From NCBI RefSeq assembly GCF_004104075.1, contig NZ_QOVK01000009.1, positions 1 to 64,000 of the forward strand: a stretch of DNA of 64,000 nt. Direction: 5' to 3'. The notes beneath the pieces were generated by a model. It saw only the letters and a list, made by a program, of their open reading frames with translations. It was not told the DNA's origin and made no database searches. This document shows positions 17,469-26,678 of the stretch, piece after piece; position 1 is the first letter of the stretch; every line of letters starts with the position of its first letter. The position numbers and the translations under genes are program-made. The stretch comes from Leeuwenhoekiella polynyae. GTDB lineage: Bacteria > Bacteroidota > Bacteroidia > Flavobacteriales > Flavobacteriaceae.

Positions 17469-20300
17469 ATGGCATTAGGAACAATAGCAGGATTAGCCTT
17501 TAAAACTTGGGCAATAAAGAAAATTTTTGACACAGGTTTTAATATTTTTTCTAAAGGACTGTTGAATACAGAAGAAATAGAAAAAGAGTTCAGTGCAGTA
17601 ATTGATAAAGTTTCCAAAAAATTATCTAAACAATATCCTTTGGTTTTTGGAGGTAAAATGAAAATGATATTAAGCGATGACGAAGTATTTAATGAGCTAA
17701 TGAAGCTTTTATTTGAATCATCTTCCATCGAACCTAACCTTCTAAAAACAAAAATTGATACAACAACAGTACCCGAAGGCTTTGTCGAAAATTTAATTGA
17801 AGAGCTCAAAATCGAGATAAAAAGAAATATTAGACTGAATGCAATCTTTACTAATAATAAAATCTATATAGCAATTCAAGGAATACAAACTGAAATTTCT
17901 AGAATAGAAAAAAACACATCAATAACTGTTGCTGAAATAATAAAAATTAGAACTTATTTATTAGAAAATCTTGACCCTGCATTTTCTTTTCAAAACTTTT
18001 TTAAAGTATACAAATCTAACGCCATCGGCAATTTATCACAGATAAATTTTATCGGCTTGGGTGTTGATATGTCAGTAAAACGAAACAGAAAAAACCTTAA
18101 AGAAATATTCGTTGAGCCTTTCCTAGAGGTGAAAGTAAACAACAAACCAGGAACACGTAAGCAATTAGACTTTATAGATAATTTACCTGTAGAGACCCAA
18201 ATTTGTGATTTGTTTGAAAACGGTAAAAATATTGTGATTTTGGGTAATCCGGGTTCTGGTAAATCTTTATTGATAAGATATATCATCTGTGCAATTCTCA
18301 AGGAAGTTGAATTCAAATTCAACTATATCAATTCTGATGAAGTAGTGCCGTTTAGAATTGAGCTTAGGAAATATCTAGCATACAAGAAAGCTAATCGAGG
18401 TAATATATTTAAATATTTAAATAATCTTCTTGAAGAAGAGTATGGTTTACAGATAATTAATGAAAAATCGCTTTTATCAATATTAAAAAATCAGGATTGT
18501 ATATTTTTCTTCGATGGTTTAGATGAAATTTTCAAAATACAAGATAAAATCGGGATAAAGAATGATATTGAAAACTTCCACAATCAATTTGAAAACGTCA
18601 GATCAGTAACAACATCTAGAAACATTGGCTATGAAGAAGCAAAACTTAATGAAGATAAATTTGAAGAACTAAGAATTTCAAATTTTACGGAAAGTCAAAT
18701 AGAGGAATATATATCTAAATGGTATAAAGTTGAAGAAGAAGATGAAATTAGACGTGAAAAAGAGATTTCAGGGCTTTTAAATAAGAAAGATGAAATTGAT
18801 AACGAGCTTTTATCTAATCCATTACTTTTAGCATTGATAGTAATTCTCTATAGAAATGTCTTGAAGCTACCTGAGTCCAAATTAGAAATTTACCAAAGTT
18901 GTACAAAGACACTTGTTGATAAATGGGATGAAGAAAAAAGTTTAGAAATAGATCTAGATAATGATATTTATAAGGATAGGGAAAAGATATTCGCTGACTT
19001 AGCTTATTGGCAATATGAGAAACTTAGTAGCGAAAACTCAAATGTCGTATTAACTTATGAGGACGCTAGAAAAACTGTTGAATCTTCTATATTAAATAAA
19101 TTGGAAAAAGTAGATAATTATAATTGTGAAGATTATTCAAATAGCTTTATGGAATATGCAAAAAAAAGGTCCATTTACTTTGACAACAACTTCACACATA
19201 AAACTTTCTTAGAATACTATACGGCTTATTGGATATACTCTAATATTGAAAAAAAACATAAAATCAATAAAAGAGACGCATTAATTGAGAAATACATTCG
19301 AAATTCATTTTGGCATATTGTTTTGGAGTTACTATTTAATATGATTGATAAAGATCAAGCAGATACTGAAATAATAGATAGAATTTTAAAAAATCAAATA
19401 GCAAAAAATAACGATGCGTTACCATTCTGTCTTTCTATTTTACCAGGTTTGAAAAATGTGAGTATAAAAATCGAAAAAGAAATATGGGAAAATAGTCTTA
19501 AGGTTATTTTTCAAGAGGAAAGAATAGATAATAAGGGAAACATTAGTATTAAGCTTATAAGCCTAAATTCGATTACTCAAAACTTAACTAAACATACTAA
19601 ACAAAATAAATTGCTATCAGAGGTTTTCCTAAAAATCATTAGCAATGAAACATACCCTAAAATTCTTGTTTATAAATACATCGTGGAAATATCAATATTT
19701 ATAGAAAATAAACTTTCCCTTTTTGAAATGGGTTTTGAATTTGATAGAGATATTATCTATTCTGATCCACACTTAGCATTAAGTTATCAATACTTAGTAG
19801 AGGATTTAAAAGATGACAAAATCTCAAAAAAAGATGAACTATTCCGTTTTGTGAAAGAATTTGGCTCTACAATTTTTTTTAACGAACCAATGTCAACATA
19901 TGCTGGGTTCAAGTATCCGTCATTTGCGTTTCTTTTTTTTAGGCATTTGCAATCATATTTGGAAAATGGTGAACTAATAGATGTATTTCACACTTTGCAA
20001 GAATATGATCTAAGTAAAAGCATGTTTATTGATCACCTTCAAGAAGATCCAGAATTACCTATGATATATAGTATGGACCAAATTAAGGAGTTTTTCATAT
20101 TTGCAGAAAATTGTAGCGATATAGAAATAAAAGTCATAATACTTCTTTATTTAACAAATAGTTATGCACGTATCAACTCATCTTATAGAGAAGAAGATTT
20201 TATAACATTAGAGAATTATAAAGTATACCCAATTATTAGGATGATGCTAAATAATGAAAGTTCAGAAGATATAACTTATCGTATTTTAACTTTGATTTGA
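17469..20300 (+). CDS. NACHT-domain NTPase, bacterial NLR-like (bNACHT) defence protein
   Basis: 943 residues. The N-terminal ~230 residues are helical and amphipathic (GTIAGLAFKTWAIKKIF...). A NACHT STAND NTPase follows: Walker A GNPGSGKS at about 259-266, Walker B FFFDGLDEI at about 346-354, sensor region TTSRNIGY, and a winged-helix end with FTHKTFLEYYTAYWIY near 577-592. The C-terminal ~330 residues look like helical repeats that could sense a ligand. Bacterial NACHT proteins of this form protect against phage. The gene is markedly AT-rich relative to its neighbours, stands alone, and lies between direct repeats, so it is likely acquired. No separate effector domain was recognised. Confidence 0.8.
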   Translation: MALGTIAGLAFKTWAIKKIFDTGFNIFSKGLLNTEEIEKEFSAVIDKVSKKLSKQYPLVFGGKMKMILSDDEVFNELMKLLFESSSIEPNLLKTKIDTTTVPEGFVENLIEELKIEIKRNIRLNAIFTNNKIYIAIQGIQTEISRIEKNTSITVAEIIKIRTYLLENLDPAFSFQNFFKVYKSNAIGNLSQINFIGLGVDMSVKRNRKNLKEIFVEPFLEVKVNNKPGTRKQLDFIDNLPVETQICDLFENGKNIVILGNPGSGKSLLIRYIICAILKEVEFKFNYINSDEVVPFRIELRKYLAYKKANRGNIFKYLNNLLEEEYGLQIINEKSLLSILKNQDCIFFFDGLDEIFKIQDKIGIKNDIENFHNQFENVRSVTTSRNIGYEEAKLNEDKFEELRISNFTESQIEEYISKWYKVEEEDEIRREKEISGLLNKKDEIDNELLSNPLLLALIVILYRNVLKLPESKLEIYQSCTKTLVDKWDEEKSLEIDLDNDIYKDREKIFADLAYWQYEKLSSENSNVVLTYEDARKTVESSILNKLEKVDNYNCEDYSNSFMEYAKKRSIYFDNNFTHKTFLEYYTAYWIYSNIEKKHKINKRDALIEKYIRNSFWHIVLELLFNMIDKDQADTEIIDRILKNQIAKNNDALPFCLSILPGLKNVSIKIEKEIWENSLKVIFQEERIDNKGNISIKLISLNSITQNLTKHTKQNKLLSEVFLKIISNETYPKILVYKYIVEISIFIENKLSLFEMGFEFDRDIIYSDPHLALSYQYLVEDLKDDKISKKDELFRFVKEFGSTIFFNEPMSTYAGFKYPSFAFLFFRHLQSYLENGELIDVFHTLQEYDLSKSMFIDHLQEDPELPMIYSMDQIKEFFIFAENCSDIEIKVIILLYLTNSYARINSSYREEDFITLENYKVYPIIRMMLNNESSEDITYRILTLI

Positions 20301-20467
20301 GTACGAAATTATTTTTCCAAAAAAAGACTTTATTTTGATCTAAAGACTGAGATGTCCTAATTCTGGGAATATTAAGTGTTACCCCAAAATTTGTCAATTC
20401 TATATTGTTTCTTCTTTTACTATTTATAGAAAACCTTTATTCGCAATACGATAAATCTTGTAAAATA
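20301..20467. other. Junction sequence between NACHT gene and nuclease
   Basis: 167 bp without a complete gene. From about 20405 one frame reads LFLLLLFIENLYSQYD, a typical Bacteroidetes signal-peptide end, but it runs directly into the antisense of the nuclease 3' end and ends there. It may be the 5' stub of another secreted-protein gene trapped at the insertion junction. Confidence 0.3.
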
Positions 20468-21532
20468 CTAATTTGTATTATGCTCCCTAATCAAGCACAC
20501 ATAAACGGGAAAGTGATCGCTGTAACCGCCGGTATAACTTCCGTTCGCAAAACTTCTAAACGGGTAATCTTTATAGGCACCACTCGGCGTCTGTAAAAAC
20601 CGCTTGTTAAAAATACCCGCTTTGTAATATTGAAAGCTATCGTAGTCTTTTTTTAGCCACGCAGCCGAAAGTAAGATCTGATCAAAAAGATTCCAGCTGT
20701 CCCGATACGCAAGTGTGCCCAGACCCTGCTTTGCTAAAGCTTCCATCGGATTATAAACATCTTTAAGTCCCACGTGTTTCAATTTTGCTTTTGCTTTTAA
20801 ACCCTTCTTTACACTTTTATTTTTAGGATCATCATTAAGATCCCCCATGGTAATGATTTTAGCATAGGGTTCCTGACTCAAGATCGAATCAATGATCTTT
20901 CGGTTTAAAACAGCCGCTGCAACCCGTCTGGCCTGGCTACGGGCTTCTCCTCCGCTTCGGGAAGGCCAGTGATTTACAATAATGTGTACCCGTTCTCCCA
21001 CAAGATTACCACTCACCAGTAATTGATCTCGGGTATAAATGCGTTTGTTTTCTCGTTCCGGATCAAAGAGCTCCAGCTCATAAGCTTTACTGCTAATAGG
21101 CTGAAACACCATTTTATCATACAACAAGCCCACATCTATACCGCGTCGATCGGGAGAATCGTAATGCACGATTCCGTAGTCCGTTTTTTGCAAAACCGGC
21201 TGACTGACCAGATCTTCAAGCACCTTACGGTTTTCAATCTCCGCAACCCCCAGAACCGCTGGTCCGTTTTCAGCTTCCGGAGGTCCTATTTGTGCGATCA
21301 CCTCTGCCATTTTTGAAAGTTTATCCGCATAAACAGCTTCCGTCCACCGGTCTTTGCCTTCGGGAGTACGATCGTCATCAAAGGTTATGGGATCATTTTC
21401 GGTATCAAAAAGGTTCTCCAAATTGTAAAACGCTACCGTAACCAGCTGATAATCTTCATGCTCCTGACTAAAAACCCACAGATTTGGGTTAAGAATGAAC
21501 ACAATAAGAACACTTAATCGAGTTTTTAACAT
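20468..21532 (-). CDS. Secreted endonuclease/exonuclease/phosphatase family protein
   Basis: 354 residues with a signal peptide (LIVFILNPNLWVFSQ). It has all EEP-superfamily motifs: FYNLENLFD (metal Asn), GVAEIEN (metal Glu), VNHWPSR (His), GDLNDDP (Asp, Asn), LFDQI, and SDHFPV (general-base Asp-His). It should cleave phosphodiester bonds, probably of extracellular DNA or a phospholipid/phosphate ester. It is divergent from the TonB receptor/DUF5689 pair. The last ~7 codons lie beyond the repeat boundary and so may be supplied by the inserted segment. Confidence 0.85.
   Translation of the reverse strand: MLKTRLSVLIVFILNPNLWVFSQEHEDYQLVTVAFYNLENLFDTENDPITFDDDRTPEGKDRWTEAVYADKLSKMAEVIAQIGPPEAENGPAVLGVAEIENRKVLEDLVSQPVLQKTDYGIVHYDSPDRRGIDVGLLYDKMVFQPISSKAYELELFDPERENKRIYTRDQLLVSGNLVGERVHIIVNHWPSRSGGEARSQARRVAAAVLNRKIIDSILSQEPYAKIITMGDLNDDPKNKSVKKGLKAKAKLKHVGLKDVYNPMEALAKQGLGTLAYRDSWNLFDQILLSAAWLKKDYDSFQYYKAGIFNKRFLQTPSGAYKDYPFRSFANGSYTGGYSDHFPVYVCLIREHNTN
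20489..20723. repeat. Direct repeat, right copy (within intact nuclease)
   Basis: Partner of 17036-17270 at an offset of 3453 bp, in the same orientation. It covers codons for the last ~78 residues of the intact nuclease except the final few. Confidence 0.9.
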
Positions 21533-21620
21533 AACACACCTAAAATCAAGCCATTAAGTTAAACTAATTTTTAATTTAGAAGTGTACGCCCCCGCTGAAA
21601 ATCAATTAACTCTTTTCACT

Positions 21621-24461
21621 GTGTACAAAAACATATTTTTTATAGCGCTAGTATTCAGCTTAGAAACAGGTCTAACGCAAGAGATTCGCATCCGCGGAAT
21701 CATCAAAGACGCGACAACAGCTGCTGCTATTCCAGAGGTTGTGATCCGTATTTTAAAAACGGATTTACATACCTCAAGTACCCCAACCGGAACCTTTGAA
21801 TTGAAAGGCAAGCTCCCCGATGGAAATCAAACCTTAGTATTTTCAAAACAAGGCTATCTCGAGCTTCGGTTACCTGTAAGTCTTCATGCCAATCAAAACT
21901 TGTATTTAGAGTACATCCCCTTAGAAGTAGATCTCGCTGAAGCCAATCAAAACCTAACCTTGATCAGTCTTTCTGATATGCAGCTCAACGGAGATGAAAC
22001 AGCACGTGACAATGTAGTTTCCGGTCTTTTAGGTGCTACGAATGATGTATTCAGTAATGCAGCAGCTTTTGATTTTAGCGCTACCTTTTTTAGGCCGCGT
22101 GGTTTGGACAGCAAGTACAGCAGGGTACTCATCAATGGTATTGAACTTAATAAATTCAATACCGGAAGACCGCAGTGGAGCAATTGGGGCGGACTCAATG
22201 ATGTCATGCGCAATCGGGAGTTCAGTCCGGGAATTACGGCTAATGACTATACGTTTGGCGCACCGGCGGGGACACTTCATTTTAATATGCAAGCTTCCTC
22301 CTATCGCCGTGGCGGGCGAATCTCCTATGCTTATGCCAATCGCACCTATACCGGCAGAGCGATGGCGAGTTATACTAGTGGAGTTACTCAATCAAATTGG
22401 GCCTATTCCGTTTTGGCTTCCCGTAGATTTGGGCAACAAGGCTATGTAGCTGGAACACTTTACGACGCCAACGCTTTGTTTATAGGAATCGAAAAAATAC
22501 TTGCTGAGCACCACAGCCTCAACCTGTCCTTGTTGTATACGCCCAATCGCCGCGGAAGAGGTACTGCATTAACTCAGGAAGTAATTGATTTGAAAGGAAA
22601 CAAATACAACCCCAACTGGGGGTTTCAAAAGGGTGAACTGCGCAATGCCCGACTCCGGGAGATCGAAGAACCTCTTGCTATTTTGACGCATAACTGGAAG
22701 CTCGATAAAGAGCGGACTTTAACAACCAGCTTGGCGTATCAATGGGGAAAAACCACAAACTCACGCATCGATTACACCGGAAGCACGCTAGTGCTCAATA
22801 CCAATGGTCAGGAAAGCTTTTTAGGTGGTGCCCGCAATCCTGCACCCAATTACTATCAGAACTTGCCCAGTTATTTTCTACGGTTTGATAATCCTACAGC
22901 CGCACACTACCAACAAGCGTATTCAGCTCAGGAAGAATTTACAACAAAGGGTCAGCTGGACTGGGATGCTTTATATAAAGCCAATCAAGCTGCAGCAACA
23001 ACCGGACTCAATACGATATACGCAATACAAAACGATGTAAATAGTGATCGCTTAATTCAAGCCTCAAGTATATTAAACAGCAGTTTTTCTGAACATCTTG
23101 ATCTGGATGCTCGCCTTTCAATTGCTCAGTTGATCAGTGAGAATTATGCGGAAATCGATGATCTGTTAGGGGGAAGTGTCTGGCTTGATATAGACAGTTT
23201 TGCCGAGGATGACAATACTACCGGTGGAGATCTCGCACAAAGCGACCTTCAGCATCGCAACAGACTGGTTACCGAAGGAGATCGCTACAAATACAATTAT
23301 TCCATTCATGCTTTTAAGGCTTCGGCATTTGCACAACTTCAAGGTACTTACAACCACTTTGACTTTTATACGGGTTTGCAACTCGCACAAACCAACTATC
23401 AACGGGAGGGTTTGTATGAAAACGGATATTATCCCGGTACACAATCTTTAGGTAAAAGTGAAGCAGTCCATTTTACGACTCTCAATGCCAAAGGTGGGTT
23501 TACGTATAAATTCAACGGGAAACATTTTGCACAATTCAATGCCGGGGTGCTGGCTCAACCCCCTACTACAAACACCGTATTTACCAATGCCCGACAAAAC
23601 AACGCTGTTATCGAAAACCCTTCCGCAGAAAATATAATGAGTTTAGATGCCAGTTACATCTACCGAAGTTCGTGGCTTAAAGCACGATTAACAGGCTACT
23701 ATCTCGATTTTACAAATGGAAGCGAAGTCTCGTATTTCTACACGCAGTCTTTGCAAAACCCCGCAATTGAAAACGGCAATGCCCTGGTACAAGAAATCAC
23801 GACCGATATCTCCCGTCAGAACTTAGGGGTTGAACTGGGTGCCGAATTCAAAGTACTGCCTACCCTGTCATTTAAAGCTGCAGCTGCCCTAAGTCAAAAT
23901 ACCTATACAAACGATCCCAAGGTTTATTACACGACTACCTTAGCTGATGCGCCTATCGCCTTTGGCGATGGGCATGTTAAACTTAAAAATTACCACGTTT
24001 CCAGCGGACCCGAGCAAGCGCTGCAGCTAGGTTTTGATTATCGGGATCCGGATTTCTGGTGGTTGGGTGGCAGTTTAAACCGGTTTGCGAATGCGTATGT
24101 AGACGTGAGTTATTTGCGCCGGTCTGCCGCGTTTAGCTCAGACTATGACGGACTCCCTCTCAACGACTACAATCCTGAAATTGCTGCTGGATTCCTGCAG
24201 CAAGAACAACTCGATTCGTATTATTTGATCAATCTCGTGGGAGGAAAATCATGGCGCATCAAAGACTATACCCTTGGCTTTTTTGCGTTGGTCAATAATC
24301 TGTTGAATACCCGGTATAAAACCGGCGGTTTTGAAGATTCCCGCATTGGTGATTACCGAAGTCTTCAGGAAGAACAAAACAGGCAAACGCCCTTGTTTGG
24401 CAACCGCTATTTTCTAGGTTATGGAACAACCGTTTACGCCAATTTTTACATTCGATTTTAA
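21621..24461 (+). CDS. TonB-dependent receptor with carboxypeptidase-like plug extension
   Basis: About 946 residues. No ATG fits; a GTG at 21621 gives a clean signal peptide (YKNIFFIALVFSLETGLTQE), while a GTG at 21582 would add 13 residues. An N-terminal CarboxypepD_reg-like domain (about 20-95, IRGIIKDATTAAAIPEVVI) precedes the plug and the 22-strand barrel, which ends in an aromatic terminal strand (YANFYIRF). It imports an unidentified ligand across the outer membrane. The DUF5689 lipoprotein follows 35 bp later, and the divergent neighbour is the secreted nuclease, suggesting uptake of nucleic-acid or phosphate-ester breakdown products. Confidence 0.85.
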   Translation: MYKNIFFIALVFSLETGLTQEIRIRGIIKDATTAAAIPEVVIRILKTDLHTSSTPTGTFELKGKLPDGNQTLVFSKQGYLELRLPVSLHANQNLYLEYIPLEVDLAEANQNLTLISLSDMQLNGDETARDNVVSGLLGATNDVFSNAAAFDFSATFFRPRGLDSKYSRVLINGIELNKFNTGRPQWSNWGGLNDVMRNREFSPGITANDYTFGAPAGTLHFNMQASSYRRGGRISYAYANRTYTGRAMASYTSGVTQSNWAYSVLASRRFGQQGYVAGTLYDANALFIGIEKILAEHHSLNLSLLYTPNRRGRGTALTQEVIDLKGNKYNPNWGFQKGELRNARLREIEEPLAILTHNWKLDKERTLTTSLAYQWGKTTNSRIDYTGSTLVLNTNGQESFLGGARNPAPNYYQNLPSYFLRFDNPTAAHYQQAYSAQEEFTTKGQLDWDALYKANQAAATTGLNTIYAIQNDVNSDRLIQASSILNSSFSEHLDLDARLSIAQLISENYAEIDDLLGGSVWLDIDSFAEDDNTTGGDLAQSDLQHRNRLVTEGDRYKYNYSIHAFKASAFAQLQGTYNHFDFYTGLQLAQTNYQREGLYENGYYPGTQSLGKSEAVHFTTLNAKGGFTYKFNGKHFAQFNAGVLAQPPTTNTVFTNARQNNAVIENPSAENIMSLDASYIYRSSWLKARLTGYYLDFTNGSEVSYFYTQSLQNPAIENGNALVQEITTDISRQNLGVELGAEFKVLPTLSFKAAAALSQNTYTNDPKVYYTTTLADAPIAFGDGHVKLKNYHVSSGPEQALQLGFDYRDPDFWWLGGSLNRFANAYVDVSYLRRSAAFSSDYDGLPLNDYNPEIAAGFLQQEQLDSYYLINLVGGKSWRIKDYTLGFFALVNNLLNTRYKTGGFEDSRIGDYRSLQEEQNRQTPLFGNRYFLGYGTTVYANFYIRF

Positions 24462-24496
24462 TAGTCCGTTCTCACGGAATCAAAATTAAAAGCATT

Positions 24497-25903
24497 ATGA
24501 AAGCACATCCCTTTTTAAGTTTTCTAGTCATTTTTAGCACCCTGAGCTGTGTCACCAATGAATTTGAAGTCCCAGATACTTCACTACCAGAGGTGGTACC
24601 GGAAGGCACCGAGGTACCTATTACTTCTGTAATTAATAATCTTACCCAAAGTACAGAACCCATTATCGAATATGAAGACTCAGACACCTACCTTACCGGT
24701 TATGTAATTAGCAGTGATGTAGCGGGTAATTTTTATCACGAACTCGTACTACAAGATGCTCCTGAAAATCCACAGGGTGGAATCACGATTCAGCTGAATC
24801 AAAACGCCATCTATACCGTTTTTGAACCCGGTCGTAAAGTCTATGTGTATCTTGACGGACTCGCAGTCACAACTGAAAATGGCATTGTACAGATGGGCAT
24901 ACGAGACGGCAACGGGATCACTGATATTCCGAATTCCTTAATTGGCAAACACGTACTACGAACACCTGAAGTTGCCACACTAGTCCCATTACCTATTTCA
25001 ATCGCTGACTTTTCTGAAGCGTATGAGAACTTGTTGATCAGTCTTGAACATGCACAGTTTAATCGGGATGAGGTTTTAGACGAATCTATAAAAACATTTG
25101 CCGGTGAAGTGACCGATGAATTTGACGGTATCCGGCTGTTAGAAACCTGTGATACAAAAGGCAGAACATTGGTAAGCACCAGTACGTTTGCTAAGTTTAA
25201 ATCTGTTGCACTCCCCACAGGAAGCGGAACCATTCAAGGAGTACTGAGTCGGGATTTTTACGATGACTTTTACATCATTCGCATCAACACCACAGCAGCT
25301 ATTGATTTTACAAATACTGAGCGTTGTGATCCTGTCGAACTCCAATGCGGTCTTGCAGAAGTTTTAGGAACAAGCCTTCTTTTTGAAGACGACTTTAGCG
25401 AACAAACCCGTAACAATCCCATAGAAGGTAACGGCTGGACCAATTTTATAGAGTATGGAATTCAAGCCTGGGAAGCCTATACCGCAACCGGTAATAATGC
25501 TTCACAGGGAGTTTCTGCACGTATAGACTCGTATCAATCTGGTGATGCTCTGAGTGTTTGTTGGTTGGTCACACCGGCAATTGATTTAGCTTCTAACACC
25601 CATGTGAGAATCAGGTTTGAAACCAGCAGTAGCTTTGCAGACGGTAGTGATCTTGAAGTGCTGTTCAGTTCAGATTGGGATGGCGATGCGGCAACACTTA
25701 CGCAGGCGAACTGGTCTGTTCTGGGTGACGCATTTGTAATTCGTGATCAGGATTTCTTTGGAGATTGGTACAGTTCTGGCATCGTGAGTTTATCCTGTGC
25801 TACCGGTGAAACCGGTTATGTAGCTTTTAAATATACCGGCAGTACACATGATGACTTTGATGGCACCTATCAGCTTGACAACATAAGTATTACGGCAGAC
25901 TAA
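24497..25903 (+). CDS. DUF5689 lipoprotein with C-terminal choice-of-anchor/jelly-roll domain
   Basis: 468 residues. The lipobox STLSC places Cys at about 18. Residues about 30-270 match DUF5689: TGYVISSDVAGNFYHELVLQD, an OB-like nucleic-acid-binding type beta domain, and DDFYIIRI near its end. The C-terminal ~170 residues (EDDFSEQTRNNP...YQLDNISI) resemble a choice-of-anchor J/MAM-like beta-sandwich. Likely a surface-exposed partner of the TonB receptor that captures substrate. Confidence 0.8.
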   Translation: MKAHPFLSFLVIFSTLSCVTNEFEVPDTSLPEVVPEGTEVPITSVINNLTQSTEPIIEYEDSDTYLTGYVISSDVAGNFYHELVLQDAPENPQGGITIQLNQNAIYTVFEPGRKVYVYLDGLAVTTENGIVQMGIRDGNGITDIPNSLIGKHVLRTPEVATLVPLPISIADFSEAYENLLISLEHAQFNRDEVLDESIKTFAGEVTDEFDGIRLLETCDTKGRTLVSTSTFAKFKSVALPTGSGTIQGVLSRDFYDDFYIIRINTTAAIDFTNTERCDPVELQCGLAEVLGTSLLFEDDFSEQTRNNPIEGNGWTNFIEYGIQAWEAYTATGNNASQGVSARIDSYQSGDALSVCWLVTPAIDLASNTHVRIRFETSSSFADGSDLEVLFSSDWDGDAATLTQANWSVLGDAFVIRDQDFFGDWYSSGIVSLSCATGETGYVAFKYTGSTHDDFDGTYQLDNISITAD

Positions 25904-25945
25904 GCAATAAAAATGCTATTTTTAGGAAACTAAAACCTGCATATT

Positions 25946-26605
25946 TTGATTAAAACTACCCTACTCAGTTTACTTTTTATTGGTTGTATTGCCTGTAATT
26001 CTAAAAAAGAAACCGCTCAAAAAACTCCTCGATTTACAGCAGAACAAGCACAACTCATTATGGCTGCAGACTCGGTCACTCCCATGCGGGTCTTTAAAAT
26101 CACTAAAAAAAGTGATTCGCTGTTGCTGCGTACTCCCAGCGAAAGAGTGATCGTAGATCCTAACGACACCATTCTTAAAAACCTCATAGACCGTATGTAT
26201 GCTACGGTGCGCGACAGCCTTTCTCTGGGTGCGGGCATTGCGGCTCCACAAGTAGGGGTCTTAAAAAATATAGCCTGGGTACAACGTTTTGACAAAGAAG
26301 GTTTCCCTTTTGAAGTCATCATCAATCCTGTGATCAAGCAGTACTCAAAAAAGAAACAAGACTGCCCGGAGGGTTGTCTGTCTATTCCCGGTAGGCGTGA
26401 CACGCTTTCTACCCGGGCTTATGCCATTCTGGTTGAATATGACAAACCCGATGCTACTCATGAAATTGAAATGGTTGAAGATTTTACAGCTGTGGTGTTT
26501 CAACATGAGATTGACCACCTCAACGGCATCTTATACCTCGATCATTTAAAGCAGGAAGTTAAAGACGCAGAAGGCTTGATGACTTTAGACAGTCTTTCAA
26601 ATTAA
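25946..26605 (+). CDS. Peptide deformylase homologue with lipoprotein signal
   Basis: 219 residues from a TTG start at 25946. The N-terminus IKTTLLSLLFIGCIAC is a lipoprotein signal, which is odd for a deformylase. All three catalytic motifs are intact: GAGIAAPQVG, EGCLSIP (metal Cys) and FQHEIDHLNG (metal His pair and catalytic Glu). A cytoplasmic deformylase acts on nascent chains; an exported copy would need another substrate, or may hydrolyse formyl-peptides outside. Similar lipoprotein Def paralogues are known to me in Flavobacteria, but their role is unclear. Confidence 0.75.
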   Translation: MIKTTLLSLLFIGCIACNSKKETAQKTPRFTAEQAQLIMAADSVTPMRVFKITKKSDSLLLRTPSERVIVDPNDTILKNLIDRMYATVRDSLSLGAGIAAPQVGVLKNIAWVQRFDKEGFPFEVIINPVIKQYSKKKQDCPEGCLSIPGRRDTLSTRAYAILVEYDKPDATHEIEMVEDFTAVVFQHEIDHLNGILYLDHLKQEVKDAEGLMTLDSLSN

Positions 26606-26606
26606 A

Positions 26607-26624
26607 ATACCCGATAGCGGGTAT
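26607..26624. terminator. Hairpin after deformylase homologue
   Basis: A 7-bp stem ATACCCG/CGGGTAT with a 4-nt loop lies directly after the stop codon. The following T-tract is weak (ATTTCTTCTT), so termination is only probable. Confidence 0.4.
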
Positions 26625-26678
26625 AAAATTTCTTCTTGCCTTTCTTTAAATTTAGATCTAACTAAAAATCATATAGAT

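Noticed and set aside
20405-20596. 63-residue plus-strand ORF ending in antisense of the nuclease
   Set aside because: Only its first ~20 residues look real; the rest reads antisense through the nuclease 3' end, so it is at most a 5' fragment.
17018-20723. Classical integrative element or transposon carrying the NACHT gene
   Set aside because: No integrase, transposase, inverted terminal repeat or short target duplication is visible; the long gene-derived direct repeats fit homologous exchange better.
26607-26624. TACCC-N6-GGGTA inverted repeat as an activator site
   Set aside because: Arms are in the opposite order from the GGGTA-N5-TACCC sites, the spacing differs, and it lies after a stop codon where a terminator hairpin is more likely.
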